Source: a virus. From it: a stretch of 61,649 nt of DNA. Each line of letters starts with the position of its first letter. Within the stretch, counting starts at the first letter, position 1. The stretch spans positions 1 through 61,649 of IMG/VR virus record IMGVR_UViG_3300033145_000568, one strand, 5' to 3'. The position numbers were made by a program, and so were the translations under genes. Under the pieces are notes generated by a model, which worked only from the letters and a program-made list of their open reading frames with translations, searched no databases and was not told the origin of the DNA. Below are positions 25,801-35,485 of this stretch, piece by piece.

Positions 25801-26880
25801 TTAATCTTTAGCTCGATCAACGAATCCAACAATCCCATCAACTATTAGCGTAAACGGGTTTTGCACCATACCAGCAAGCGGTGCGATAATCCCCGCAGCG
25901 GGAACCTTCGCCCAAAACTCAAATCGTTCATCGGCAGCCGCAACATCCGTGAAGACAATCACAAACACCTTTTCACCTGAAAGCAATTCGCTGTGATGCG
26001 ATTCCGAACCAAGCACTGTCCAATACGTGACATTAGGGGGCTCGTTGTTTGTGCTTGCCAGGATGCATGTGTAACTGCGGCCTTCGTGTTGAACAACATC
26101 TGGCCCAGAACTTCCACAACTGCCATCAGGTGAGTATGTATCCGATCCGTTCCATCTTTTCTGGACTCCCCAGTAATTCTTGATAGGGAGTTCACCGGCA
26201 TTGATCAAATGTGTCTCGAATGTCCTGAATTGCTTCTCATCTTGCATACTTTTGAACGTACTTACGTCTTCGCGTTCCCTGTTCTGATCGATTGAGAGGC
26301 TTTCGTGAGCGCCTATAACCTGTCGAAGGCATGTTGCACGCACATTGTCAACATAGAGCGTTTGAGGGGATGTAGGTTCAATGTCAATGACAAATGACTT
26401 CGTCGTCAGTGGGGCAGTGAGATAAAGAGACCAATAGCCCCAATTCGTATCACCATAGTTCGCATTGTTTGCAGTGATTGTTAGCACATCAGGAGTCCCG
26501 ATCGTAGCCTCTGCCGCGTTTCGGAATGTCACCGTCAGCGTTGCTTCCTTTGTCGTCTGCAGTTTTGCCCACAACGAAACTGAAAGCTTCTTGGTCTCAG
26601 TAAGGGCAGTAGCCAGTGTGATCGTTTGACTCAGCTTTGTATCGATTGCTGTATCAACGATCTTACAACCACCAGAGAGGTCATTGTATCCGTACTGGGC
26701 GCCCCAGGAAATTGATCCCGAACCTTCCGTCAAATCCCAAAAATCCAAGGACAATGCGTTGGTGAATTGCCCGCTGACACCATTAGTGCCAGCGAGCAGA
26801 TGCACTTCTTCCGCTGCCCCGCCAATATCGACCTTCTCAGACTTGAAGATCCCGGCTAAGTAGCCTTGCTTCAGTGCCAT
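25801..26880 (-). CDS. Tail protein with inserted binding module (359 aa)
   Basis: Begins MALKQGYLAGIFKSEK, like tail tube proteins, and ends with a beta-rich part. Inserted segments include a jelly-roll-like region (LSVSLWAKLQTTKEATLTV, residues ~100-190) and a chitin-binding-type module (VQHEGRSYTCILAS, VTYWTVLG, residues ~270-295). Could be a decorated second tail tube protein. Follows the shorter tube protein. Confidence 0.65.
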   Translation of the reverse strand: MALKQGYLAGIFKSEKVDIGGAAEEVHLLAGTNGVSGQFTNALSLDFWDLTEGSGSISWGAQYGYNDLSGGCKIVDTAIDTKLSQTITLATALTETKKLSVSLWAKLQTTKEATLTVTFRNAAEATIGTPDVLTITANNANYGDTNWGYWSLYLTAPLTTKSFVIDIEPTSPQTLYVDNVRATCLRQVIGAHESLSIDQNREREDVSTFKSMQDEKQFRTFETHLINAGELPIKNYWGVQKRWNGSDTYSPDGSCGSSGPDVVQHEGRSYTCILASTNNEPPNVTYWTVLGSESHHSELLSGEKVFVIVFTDVAAADERFEFWAKVPAAGIIAPLAGMVQNPFTLIVDGIVGFVDRAKD

Positions 26881-26895
26881 TGTAGTTCACCGTCC

Positions 26896-27318
26896 TTATA
26901 TCGTTTCGCCAAGGAACGTTGTCGGTGCGCCAGAGAATAGGAATGTAACGTTCTTAATCTGCATCTCGTTTTCCATTCTGGCCGTAACATTTATTCCAAC
27001 AACCTTTGCGTTGCCATCGATGTGCGGGTGTGCGCTTCCTGCCTCATCCTCGAATTTCAGCGGAGTGTTCGTGCCGCAGATGTACTTGGCTGCAATCTCC
27101 GCTATTTCTGGAAGTGAATAATCCCAGAGGATCGGGATCGTAATCTCAATTGGATCGAACAACCCGACCTCAAACGAACGGAACGGCAAGCTAGAATCAC
27201 CATGACAAGTTACGTCAATGCGCCCCCTGGAGGTGTCCAGTGTGATGTCAGCCCGTGTTTGTAGCACATGGTCAGTATCCCATGTGACTATTCCTTTATA
27301 CCCATGAGTAAGTGCCAT
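26896..27318 (-). CDS. Putative major tail tube protein (140 aa)
   Basis: Compact beta-rich protein, GYKGIVTWDTDHVLQTRADI at the start and RIDVTCHGDSSLPFRS after it, the strand-loop pattern of siphovirus tail tube proteins. Length suits the minimal tube fold. Position after the tail terminator and before the chaperone pair supports this. The neighbouring 359-residue gene is the rival candidate. Confidence 0.65.
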   Translation of the reverse strand: MALTHGYKGIVTWDTDHVLQTRADITLDTSRGRIDVTCHGDSSLPFRSFEVGLFDPIEITIPILWDYSLPEIAEIAAKYICGTNTPLKFEDEAGSAHPHIDGNAKVVGINVTARMENEMQIKNVTFLFSGAPTTFLGETI

Positions 27319-27332
27319 TGTATTTTCCTCCT

Positions 27333-27797
27333 TTACTTGAGTAACAAAACTTCATACCGTGCGCCTGCTCCATACATCGTGACCTCAGAGATAACATCCA
27401 CCTGTGGCCATGGATCACCGCGCATAAACAACCTAACAGATCCCCAAGCATCAGAGACAACAATGTCTCGACCGTCAAGTGCTTGAACTAATGCATCCAT
27501 AATCTTTAGCGATTCCCATTTCGTTTGTGCCCACACTGATGCCTGAAAACGAGACCAATGAGCCACTGCATCACCATCTGTCCCATGAACATATGCTGGA
27601 TCTCGGCCCCCGAAGGGATAATCAATAACCACAAAGCTTTCTGAAGGCTCATCCGGCCTTTGGGGATAGATCCTTGGAGCATCATCTGTGCAGTCATCAT
27701 AGACCAATTGTAAGAGGTGAGCCGTTCCCTCATGTGTATTGTCCTGAAGGGCAGCAAATAACGCCTCGGCAAACGGTACTATAAAGGCAGCATTCAT
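27333..27797 (-). CDS. Tail terminator/completion protein
   Basis: 154 residues. Features of the gpU/DUF3168-type fold: RIYPQRPDEPSESFVVIDYP near residue 42, a strand RFQASVWAQTKWESLKIMDA and a final strand GARYEVLLL. These proteins end tail-tube growth and join tail to head. Four-base overlap with the gp10-like gene. Confidence 0.7.
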   Translation of the reverse strand: MNAAFIVPFAEALFAALQDNTHEGTAHLLQLVYDDCTDDAPRIYPQRPDEPSESFVVIDYPFGGRDPAYVHGTDGDAVAHWSRFQASVWAQTKWESLKIMDALVQALDGRDIVVSDAWGSVRLFMRGDPWPQVDVISEVTMYGAGARYEVLLLK

Positions 27798-28201
27798 AAT
27801 GATCCTATTCCTGTCATAATTCCTACAAGCTCAGCCCAAGATTCATCGAGGGTAATTGTCAACCATGGTCGCGGATCCATAATGCATGTCCCTGTTTCCA
27901 GGTATCCTGGATAAACAGCCAATCGTCCTGGCAGATCCTCTCCAATGATTCCTGCCTGCAACACCACGGAATTCCCACGATCAAATACAGTGTAGTCAAT
28001 GTAATCTCGCATTTCCACTATTTCCCTTGGGTCTACATGTGGATATTCCCATGGCTCCGAAGGCGGGGGTGATACACCCATAAAGTTGGCTTTGGCTCTC
28101 CCAACCAGCAACTCACCAGCAGCCTCCAAGCGCTGCTCAACATTCTTCATCACTACATTGATGAAAGAAGTCGCATTGAATTGAACACCTTCGTAAGCCA
28201 T
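27794..28201 (-). CDS. HK97 gp10-like head-tail/tail completion protein
   Basis: 135 residues from ATG 28201, overlapping the previous stop as TAATG. N-terminal helix with RLEAAGELLVGRAKANF, then AVYPGYLETG and PRPWLTITLDESW, the YLExGT...RPWL pattern of HK97 gp10-like proteins that act at the head-tail joint. Order of genes agrees. Confidence 0.8.
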   Translation of the reverse strand: MAYEGVQFNATSFINVVMKNVEQRLEAAGELLVGRAKANFMGVSPPPSEPWEYPHVDPREIVEMRDYIDYTVFDRGNSVVLQAGIIGEDLPGRLAVYPGYLETGTCIMDPRPWLTITLDESWAELVGIMTGIGSL

Positions 28202-28563
28202 TATGTCGCCGCCTTCATTGCGCCCTTGACTCGCACAATTGGGCATTGGTATGTCTGCCCCATTTGCGAAACATCCTCCGCGCCCAGAATCAAATAGTTG
28301 TAGCCGGTTTCCACTTCTTGTGCGATATCATCTTCTTGTACCGTTATCTCAATCGGCATAATCAGTAGAAACTCCTCTACCAATGGACGAGACGACTTCT
28401 TGGTCTGAACCTCCACCCTCTTGCTTGCATCCCGGCGCGTTTTTCTGCACCAGATGTTCTCAAACAGCGGATGCGCTAATGCATAGCACTTCGTTTCCTC
28501 AAGAATTGCATTCCTGGATTTAACGGCTCGGTAGAAGGTGTATTGTCCATTTGCGCCAATCAT
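28201..28563 (-). CDS. Head closure/adaptor-like protein (120 aa)
   Basis: Small beta-rich protein with EEFLLIMPIEITVQEDD and TGYNYLILGAEDVSQM, a pattern found in head-closure (stopper) proteins. It is coded between the connector and gp10-like genes with short overlaps on both sides, exactly where a stopper gene is expected. Confidence 0.65.
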   Translation of the reverse strand: MIGANGQYTFYRAVKSRNAILEETKCYALAHPLFENIWCRKTRRDASKRVEVQTKKSSRPLVEEFLLIMPIEITVQEDDIAQEVETGYNYLILGAEDVSQMGQTYQCPIVRVKGAMKAAT

Positions 28564-29189
28564 CTAACCGCCCTTAGAACCATCCCTTTATTGTTTAACT
28601 TTCGGTATTGATCGGCAAATGCCATTTCTTTATTGGCAAAGACCGAACGAATTTCGCCATCTCTGAATTGATCAACGTTTCCGTAAACGCGGTACTGCTG
28701 ATCGATGCGCAGCAGTATACGAGTAGCAATCTCAGCACAGACATCTGTAAAGACTGTTGGCAATGGCGTTGCTGCATCATCGTATCCACCCACATAGATC
28801 ACCGTGTACCGTTGCGGCGTTGTGTCATTGCGAGCTACCCGCCCAGTTGTTGCCGGGCGTGGAAGCTTGATGTACTTATCGTAGATCCAATATTCCCCAT
28901 CAGCCAAAGAGAGTTCTTCGCCCTCTTCATTGTCCGTGACCGAAATGACAGAGATGAGGGGGGGGTGTTTTACCTTCAGAATATACCGCCCCCCATCATA
29001 TGTTTCCGTCACCGTCGCTTGCTCAAATCCGCGAGATCGTCCGCAGACAGCAGCCATATCAGCAATCACTCGCTCAATTAGCGTCGTCACGTTGTAAGAG
29101 TAGTCGGTAGTCTTCCATACACCAGTTGGCTCTTCCGTCAACTCAATACGTGCCGCAATTCCTATCTCAGATTCAGTTGGCCACCCCAT
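28560..29189 (-). CDS. Head-tail connector (gp6-like)
   Basis: 209 residues. Starts with an N-terminal helix, has LKVKHPPLISVISVTDNEEG and a WIYDKYIKLPRP strand, then TVIYVGGYD followed by a long helix VCAEIATRILLRIDQQ. This strand-then-helix order matches HK97 gp6/gp15-like connectors that sit under the portal. Good family fit by position and pattern. Confidence 0.75.
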   Translation of the reverse strand: MGWPTESEIGIAARIELTEEPTGVWKTTDYSYNVTTLIERVIADMAAVCGRSRGFEQATVTETYDGGRYILKVKHPPLISVISVTDNEEGEELSLADGEYWIYDKYIKLPRPATTGRVARNDTTPQRYTVIYVGGYDDAATPLPTVFTDVCAEIATRILLRIDQQYRVYGNVDQFRDGEIRSVFANKEMAFADQYRKLNNKGMVLRAVR

Positions 29190-29198
29190 GCGAACCTC

Positions 29199-29816
29199 CT
29201 AGAGCGCTGCGCCCTTATAGATCTCCCAGTAAGTCCCTGTCGATGCCCCAACACCAGGCTCGGATACTGACGTTCCTGCCGCCACCTCTGCCTCTGCAAG
29301 TGCTGTGCCAAAGGCCAAGATGCACTTGAAGTAGTAGCCATCGTTTTGGACGATCTCATCAACAATATAGGTCTCTCCAAGATTCCACTTCTTGAAGATA
29401 GGGCGTTCCAATGCTCGGAAGCCGATGAACGTTACGCCATATTCCGTAGTTGTATCTCCGGCTGAATTGTAGTGAGAGACTCGGACATACCCGCCCTCAT
29501 ACAACTCATCAACTGCAAGGGGAAGCAGATTGTCTTCTCCTAGCCCAGCAGCATCTGTGATTTCGATATCGGCAGACGAGTAGCCAATTGGCGTCAAGTC
29601 ATGCCAATTAGTGCCGTCTGGCGAATGTTCGCACGTAATGTAGATCGTGCCGCCTGCTTCAATCGTCCCTGCAGCGACCAAGAATACCCCGCCACGACAC
29701 CCACAAGTTCTGTAGGCTGTTCCATTGGCTTCCGATGCCGCTCCTGCCACTACTGCAAAATCAAGCAGCGAAGTGGCATAAAACAAACTATTGAAATCGC
29801 GTGTCATTTCTGCCAT
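29199..29816 (-). CDS. Virion protein with C-terminal binding-like module (205 aa)
   Basis: Coded directly after the capsid gene, the place of decoration proteins. Beta-rich (LDFAVVAGAASEANG, GGTIYITCEHSPDGTNW). The last 65 residues read YIVDEIVQNDGYYFKCI and end TGTYWEIYKG, matching the chitin-binding-type module found in other proteins here. A capsid decoration protein that binds sugars is possible (inference). Confidence 0.6.
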   Translation of the reverse strand: MAEMTRDFNSLFYATSLLDFAVVAGAASEANGTAYRTCGCRGGVFLVAAGTIEAGGTIYITCEHSPDGTNWHDLTPIGYSSADIEITDAAGLGEDNLLPLAVDELYEGGYVRVSHYNSAGDTTTEYGVTFIGFRALERPIFKKWNLGETYIVDEIVQNDGYYFKCILAFGTALAEAEVAAGTSVSEPGVGASTGTYWEIYKGAAL

Positions 29817-29837
29817 CGTGATTCACCTCCTGCTTTT

Positions 29838-31220
29838 CTATGAAGTCGTCAGTCCGGTAAGGAACTGAATGTCTGCTTCGCGTCGGATACCGAAGTCAAT
29901 TTCCTTCGATGCCAACACCCCAACCTTGAATTGCAATGCGTAGAGCTCTTTCAGGATCGTGATTTCCGTCTGTCCACCATCGGCCAGCATGATCGTCTTG
30001 ACATCACCGACTAACATTGCCCGTGATTCATCTGATCCGACACCAAGGTCGCTACGAATCTTTGAAGATGTGTAGACAGGAAGCCCAAGGATGCGGTCAG
30101 CAGGCATATCAGTCAGATCCATAATGTACGAATATTCGGCTGTGCCGGTCTTCGACTTCTGGAAAAGGCTAAGATACTCTTCTGACATCACCCACGCACT
30201 CTGAGATACATCAACAACGCCATCGCGCTGTCGAATTACCTTCATCGCATCGAGCAGTGTGTCAAAATTAGGCACACCAATTGAGCCCGACGTGTATTTA
30301 GACATAGCGGGTTGCAGGAACAACCCAAGAGGCTGCTTGGATCCTGTTCCGCGCAATCCGACCTTCGTCTGTTCGAGGGCCATTGCCCTGACGATCTTTC
30401 TACGAACATCCTCTTCGACATTTCGTCTTGCGTGCTTGATCAAATTAAGACGAATCGGGACAACCGCCGCCATCGGATGAAGGGTCAGCGTGATATCGCC
30501 ATAGTCGATATCGGAGGCCGTAAGATCAGATGTTGGAGTATCCCCAGGCCAGTAAACGACTGGATCGCGCCCTTCCTTATCCCATTGCTGGAATTTTGGA
30601 GAATCAGGCAAATAATCAACACCCATTCGCATCCAGATTTCTTGACCGCGCAACTTCTCAACCATCTCAGTATTGACTTCTGTCGGAATGAAGAAACTAC
30701 CAGCAACTTCTGACCCAAGGTTGAGATCCTTGAGCTGGGCTTGCTTTTCCATGAGTGCCTTTTGTGCTACTTCGCTCATTGGCTCTCTGGAGCGAGCTCT
30801 TTGTTCCTTGAGAACTTCAATCTCCAAGCCTGCATCCGCAAGATACGGATAGTTGCTGCCAAGCGACAAGATACCGATCGCATGAGCAAGCGAGAAATCC
30901 TTCATCTCGCGCTTTGTTGCTTCATGGATGATTGCCGGTGTCTTTAGCTTCTTCTGTGGACCAATCCCATCCAATTCCAGATCAGCGGGAGCGGGGGTGG
31001 CCTGTGCAGGATCAACAGCCGCCATCACCGTTGGCTTCTTAACCTCAATAGTAACACCGTTGGCTTTCGCCCATGCTTCCATCTCTGCAGGAATAGCCGG
31101 ATCCTCATTCGGTGTTCCTACTTCTTTTGCTTTGTACTTTGCAAGAATACTCCGTGCGCCTTCGCGCAAGACCTCTTGGTCTTCAGGAGACATCTTGGTT
31201 AGATCTAGTTTGTCTACCAT
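29838..31220 (-). CDS. Major capsid protein, HK97 fold
   Basis: 460 residues. N-terminal ~120 residues are charged and helical (the scaffolding-like delta part removed by the protease coded next to it). The core begins near LGSEVAGSFFIPTEVNTEMVE and runs through MALEQTKVGLRGTG, then ILGLPVYTSSKIRSD and AMLVGDVKTIML, typical of HK97-type capsids (E-loop, P-domain helix, A-domain). It follows the protease gene. Confidence 0.88.
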   Translation of the reverse strand: MVDKLDLTKMSPEDQEVLREGARSILAKYKAKEVGTPNEDPAIPAEMEAWAKANGVTIEVKKPTVMAAVDPAQATPAPADLELDGIGPQKKLKTPAIIHEATKREMKDFSLAHAIGILSLGSNYPYLADAGLEIEVLKEQRARSREPMSEVAQKALMEKQAQLKDLNLGSEVAGSFFIPTEVNTEMVEKLRGQEIWMRMGVDYLPDSPKFQQWDKEGRDPVVYWPGDTPTSDLTASDIDYGDITLTLHPMAAVVPIRLNLIKHARRNVEEDVRRKIVRAMALEQTKVGLRGTGSKQPLGLFLQPAMSKYTSGSIGVPNFDTLLDAMKVIRQRDGVVDVSQSAWVMSEEYLSLFQKSKTGTAEYSYIMDLTDMPADRILGLPVYTSSKIRSDLGVGSDESRAMLVGDVKTIMLADGGQTEITILKELYALQFKVGVLASKEIDFGIRREADIQFLTGLTTS

Positions 31221-31239
31221 TATGATTCACCTCTCTTTT

Positions 31240-32694
31240 TTATCCAAGTGCTTCCACAATCTGACCGCTGAGATCAATGACCTCCGCTTCCAGTTCATGA
31301 ATTCGATCCATCGTTGCTATCACCGTCGCGTCTTTCTCTGCAATAGCAACCTCCTGTGCTTTAACGAGTACTGCGATCAACTCAAATGCCTTATCGATCT
31401 CTATTATCCCAGCCACCGCAGCCAGACGAATAGCATCAACCGTCCATTCTTTCAATTCAGCTACATCTTCGGGGGCCACACCAAAGTCATCTACAAGGTG
31501 TTTCTTCACATGCGCATAGACACCGCCCCGATCATCATCCGGTATATTTGTGCCACCTCTCCCGCCATTCAGCACACCGATAACCGCCGAACAAGCACGT
31601 TTGTTGACAGCCTTATTCGATTGATGGTGATGTGCAAATTTATAGTCTCCCTTGTTCTCACCATCGCCATCCTCAACCCATGCACACATAACCTTGAGAT
31701 CATCAACATCAGCGGCTGCTCGCTCTTTGCCGTTATCCCACGAAGCATCAGGATCAGCTTTCGGTGTACCATCGGGATGCGCACGCGAATAAGAAATGGC
31801 ACCCTTGTAGTCTTCTGTGGGCCTAGGATCAGCAATATCACTTACCTCGCAAGTCATCGATACTTTCGCTTCATCGCCATCTTTCAATGCTTGTGCAACG
31901 CCTTCCCGCACGGCCTGCTGTAGTTCCTTTGCACCTGCAAGATGAATGCTAACAGGCACCTGGACGGGCGCACCATTATGCTCAATCTCCTCGAACCACT
32001 TTTGCAGAATAGGGGATGATCCTTCATAGACTCGTTCAGCGTAGGACCGGAAAAGCGATTTCAATCCATCCGTGCGCATGGCTTCACGATTAGAAGGCAA
32101 AGACACAGGGCTGTGTTCAAGCATTTCCCATTCCTTAATCTCCCATCCACCCCAAAAGTCGTCACCGTCAATGGGGGCCCACTTATCAATCAAGAATCCT
32201 ACGGAGGTACAATTGAGTACGTGTTTTGCCCACATCTCGTAGTAGTCTTTTCCTTCTGACTGCTCAACATCAGTAAGCCACTGCCAACGCGCCCACGAAA
32301 AGCCCTCATACTGGCGAAGTAACTCAGTAAACCCTACAGGGATCGTGTGTTCATGTAACCCAAATACAGTAGGATTCTTCGTATAATTCTCAGTGATAAT
32401 CAATCCCTGCTGGCTCATGATGTCACCATCACGATCTGGCATTGAGGATGAAATCACGGACTCCGCCTTTGGTCGCCCCGCGAGCAGAACCCCGCCCTGT
32501 TCGCCCACATGAAACTCTCTCTGTGGGTCGCCAACAGAATCCGGTAATGCCCGTTCATGCAAGGCATACTTGTACATGCTGACAAGATTCCCTTCCTTCA
32601 ATAGATCCCTGATCTGACCACGATCGAGGACAACATGACGATCGCCCTCGCCTTTTACCGCGACCTCGGTTGCTATCAAAGCCTTCCTAGCCAT
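31240..32694 (-). CDS. Prohead protease fused to a phage C-terminal domain
   Basis: 484 residues. The N-terminal part resembles prohead/XkdF-type assembly proteases (VISSSMPDRDGDIMSQQG, FGLHEHTIPVG with a candidate catalytic His, and EWEMLEHSPVSLPSN with the E-x-S-VS/LP pattern usually carrying the active Ser). Residues ~300-420 have DASWDNGKERAAADVDDLK, DYKFAHHHQ and GGRGGTNIPDDDR, a domain common in phage protease genes. It cleaves capsid precursor during maturation. Confidence 0.8.
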   Translation of the reverse strand: MARKALIATEVAVKGEGDRHVVLDRGQIRDLLKEGNLVSMYKYALHERALPDSVGDPQREFHVGEQGGVLLAGRPKAESVISSSMPDRDGDIMSQQGLIITENYTKNPTVFGLHEHTIPVGFTELLRQYEGFSWARWQWLTDVEQSEGKDYYEMWAKHVLNCTSVGFLIDKWAPIDGDDFWGGWEIKEWEMLEHSPVSLPSNREAMRTDGLKSLFRSYAERVYEGSSPILQKWFEEIEHNGAPVQVPVSIHLAGAKELQQAVREGVAQALKDGDEAKVSMTCEVSDIADPRPTEDYKGAISYSRAHPDGTPKADPDASWDNGKERAAADVDDLKVMCAWVEDGDGENKGDYKFAHHHQSNKAVNKRACSAVIGVLNGGRGGTNIPDDDRGGVYAHVKKHLVDDFGVAPEDVAELKEWTVDAIRLAAVAGIIEIDKAFELIAVLVKAQEVAIAEKDATVIATMDRIHELEAEVIDLSGQIVEALG

Positions 32695-32845
32695 TGTTCT
32701 TCCCCTTCCTTGGGTTTGGCATTTTTCTGGCCCTCCCCTTTTTGATGATAGCCCTGCCTATAGGCACTGTTCTGATGTTACAGCGCGGGCAATACAGCGC
32801 TGTACCGGCATACACTACACCACAGGCAGGGCATATTCGCTTCAT
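32687..32845 (-). CDS. Zinc-ribbon microprotein (52 aa)
   Basis: Start ATG 32845 with AAGGGG seven bases upstream; stop overlaps the protease start by eight bases. Two knuckles, CPACG and CPRC, 13 residues apart form a zinc ribbon; the rest is basic (KKGRARKMPNPRKGK). Such microproteins often bind nucleic acid. It sits between two head genes, so co-expression with capsid assembly is expected. Confidence 0.65.
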   Translation of the reverse strand: MKRICPACGVVYAGTALYCPRCNIRTVPIGRAIIKKGRARKMPNPRKGKNNG

Positions 32846-32846
32846 A

Positions 32847-33194
32847 CTACTTCCCCTTATCAAAATCCTTCTCTACGAAGATCGAGTAGATCGCAAGATG
32901 AGCCTCACGGAGCTTCCCTTTATCGCTGAGCTTCTTCAGTTCTACACGCACGATATCAAAAACGGTTTCCGTTATCTCAAACGCCCGTGGTGCGAGCTCC
33001 TTATCCTTCGGCCACTGTGGTTGTCCTTGAGCGTTGATGATCATCCCAACTTCTTCCTGTTCCGTCGCAGTTGGCAACAGTGCTGCCCGTAACGGCTTCA
33101 TCGCCTTGAGTTCAAGGACGTGTGCCTCGTTTGGCAACAGCGAATGCAGCGCGAATCTGTCATTCAATCCCAACTTCACTTTCATAACTTTCAT
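32847..33194 (-). CDS. Hypothetical head-region protein (115 aa)
   Basis: AGGAG upstream of ATG 33194. Helical (LRAALLPTATEQEEVGMII, KLSDKGKLREAHLAIYSIF). Small helical proteins between portal and protease genes may serve as scaffolding or protease helpers, but nothing specific is recognised. Confidence 0.6.
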   Translation of the reverse strand: MKVMKVKLGLNDRFALHSLLPNEAHVLELKAMKPLRAALLPTATEQEEVGMIINAQGQPQWPKDKELAPRAFEITETVFDIVRVELKKLSDKGKLREAHLAIYSIFVEKDFDKGK

Positions 33195-33281
33195 GCTTTG
33201 CTCCTTTTGTTGCTTTGTTTTGTGCGGCCCTATGCCGCATATTAGATCAAGGGCGAGGCGGTTAAGCCCCGCCCCAATAAT

Positions 33282-35444
33282 CTAGCCCTTGATATCGAGC
33301 AACAGGGCTAGTCCATCTAATTCTGCATGGATATCCGAGCTGGCGCTTTCAACAACGTTTGTCGTGATGACGATATTCAGAATGTCACCAGCGACCAAGC
33401 CAGATCCAGTCACAACAAAGTCTGTGGTCTGCCAGGCCGATGCACCTGCATAAGTTACAGCGGTAGTCGTACATAGATCGGCCCCAACTGCACCATTGCC
33501 GTCCTGCTCAAAGACTTCAACATCCAGCGTTGATCCGTTGTCTGTTCCAGCCCCAAGTACCATACGGTTCTTGATGCGAACCGTTACATCGCCACCAGAT
33601 ACATACTCAGGAGGCAACACAAACTGGAATGCGCCTTCGCTGGTTTCAGTTTCATTATTGGCGATCTCGCCCTGAATCAGCCAAACATCAGAAGTAATGT
33701 CAAGGTTGAATGTGCCAGCACTCTCAGATGCAGACAGCGGGATTCCAGTAACTTGCTTCACAGCAGTTGCCGGAAGACCATAGACAGCTAAAGCTTCCTC
33801 TGTCAGATCAGCACGAGTAAGCGTTCCAGCTACGGCCTGTGCGCTTGTTAGCAACACGATATTCGCACTTCCGCCAGCATCAGGCATGGTATACGTGCGA
33901 GCGCCAGCTTGTGCAGCTATATTGATGTTCGTAGTAGTGTCGCCGACATTGTCAGTCATGGTATACGTTGTAATGCCGCTGACAGTTGTAGTTGGGAACA
34001 AAGTAAACGTTCCAGCTACAGCATCAGCACCAACAGTCAACAACCCACTGGCGACAAGAAGCTGTGCGGCACCGCTAAAGATCAAATCGTCTTCACTTCG
34101 ATCCCACGTGACATATGCACCGCTGGTATCACCGTAGAACACAACATCAATACCTTTGCTGCCACCAGTTGCTCCAAACGTCAATTGCCCGTTGGTATCG
34201 CCGCTCGGATCCCAAAAAACACCACAACCAGTTATGTCGCCGTACAGGTTGAACATCAGGCCCTTGCTGTCTGCACCAACATACATTGCTCCATTGGTAT
34301 CGCCATCAGCATCAAATGTAATAACATATGCTGCCGTAGTTCCGTACCACAGAAAGTCACCAGCAGTGGTTCCAGACACACCAAGTTGCAACGCGGCCGT
34401 AGAGCCCAGGCCCGTGACTTTAATCCCCGTGGCACATGCCCCGCTGATGAGAAGCCCAGTCGTTGGCGCATCGGCAATCTCGATTCCTGCTACGGTTGCA
34501 CTATCGATGTAGAGTCCATATTCCCAATCGATCCGTGCCGTCGAGTCTGACCAGTTGGTCGTGTCGTAGGTTGTGACCAACAGGCCAGCCGTCTTCCCGG
34601 TCGCCGTCAGATCGCCAGTGATCTTTGAAATCGCCGCGAACCCTGCCAGCACATGATTGGTGTCGATCGTGACAACGCCGTCATTCTCAACACACGCAAT
34701 AGATCCAGCAGAGATTCCGTAGTCTGTTAGTGTAACCGTCTCTGAGTCTCTCGCGATTTCCAAGTATCCATAGACACCGGATACCTGTTCATTGCCCCAG
34801 ATGCCGTCATAGGACTTTATGTGCCCCATCGCACCTGAGAAGCGAACATCGTTAGCCGAGTGATCTACGGTTACCAGGAATCGACTGAGGAGCCCCCTGG
34901 TGTCACCCACAGCACCTGCGTGTACAATCGCTGCGCCCGCATCATCACTGTAGACACGGAAGTTACCGCTCTCGGTTGTTGACAGCGGGATACCGCTTCC
35001 CTGCGTGGTGCTGTTGAATGCACCAATATGTACCATGTCCAAGAACTCGATGTAGGTAGCTACTCCACCACATGAAAGCGATGGAATATCGTCTGCACTG
35101 AAACCAAGCATCACCCAACTGTCTTTGTCCAGATCAACAACTGCAAGATTCGTCTCCGTGTAACCGTCGAAGAAGCCCAAGTCCACAGCCCCAATTGCTT
35201 GGCCAAGGACCATCAAAGGTACTTCTTCACTATCTCCTGCTGGTAGATCGACCACTAATACTTCTGCGTTTGCATCTGCGGTTGACCAATTCAATTGAGC
35301 GTCGCCGATCGAAAGATCGTCAACCGCCTCCACCTTAAATCCAGCAAGGGTCTCCAATACGCCAGCATCGGTCACTCCCATGATACAGGTCTGGCAATCG
35401 CTGGCGAGCCAATAAACTCTATAGTCACTAGCTGTAAGCGCCAT
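33282..35444 (-). CDS. Large beta-rich head fibre/decoration protein (720 aa)
   Basis: Start ATG 35444, with GAGGTG upstream (the GTG at 35453 is part of that site). Residues 300-480 are a run of short beta repeats rich in Gly, Asp and Thr (GDTNGAMYVGADSKG, GDTNGQLTFGATGGSKG), like trimeric beta-helical fibres; the C-terminal ~130 residues look like a jelly-roll tip domain. Its place among head genes, not tail-tip genes, points to a capsid fibre or surface-binding decoration. Confidence 0.65.
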   Translation of the reverse strand: MALTASDYRVYWLASDCQTCIMGVTDAGVLETLAGFKVEAVDDLSIGDAQLNWSTADANAEVLVVDLPAGDSEEVPLMVLGQAIGAVDLGFFDGYTETNLAVVDLDKDSWVMLGFSADDIPSLSCGGVATYIEFLDMVHIGAFNSTTQGSGIPLSTTESGNFRVYSDDAGAAIVHAGAVGDTRGLLSRFLVTVDHSANDVRFSGAMGHIKSYDGIWGNEQVSGVYGYLEIARDSETVTLTDYGISAGSIACVENDGVVTIDTNHVLAGFAAISKITGDLTATGKTAGLLVTTYDTTNWSDSTARIDWEYGLYIDSATVAGIEIADAPTTGLLISGACATGIKVTGLGSTAALQLGVSGTTAGDFLWYGTTAAYVITFDADGDTNGAMYVGADSKGLMFNLYGDITGCGVFWDPSGDTNGQLTFGATGGSKGIDVVFYGDTSGAYVTWDRSEDDLIFSGAAQLLVASGLLTVGADAVAGTFTLFPTTTVSGITTYTMTDNVGDTTTNINIAAQAGARTYTMPDAGGSANIVLLTSAQAVAGTLTRADLTEEALAVYGLPATAVKQVTGIPLSASESAGTFNLDITSDVWLIQGEIANNETETSEGAFQFVLPPEYVSGGDVTVRIKNRMVLGAGTDNGSTLDVEVFEQDGNGAVGADLCTTTAVTYAGASAWQTTDFVVTGSGLVAGDILNIVITTNVVESASSDIHAELDGLALLLDIKG

Positions 35445-35485
35445 TTCTTTCACCTCTCTTTTATAGTTTTCCCTTTATTGCTTTT

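Noticed and set aside
30928-31923. 331-codon plus-strand frame
   Set aside because: Antisense to the capsid and protease genes, which have clear families.
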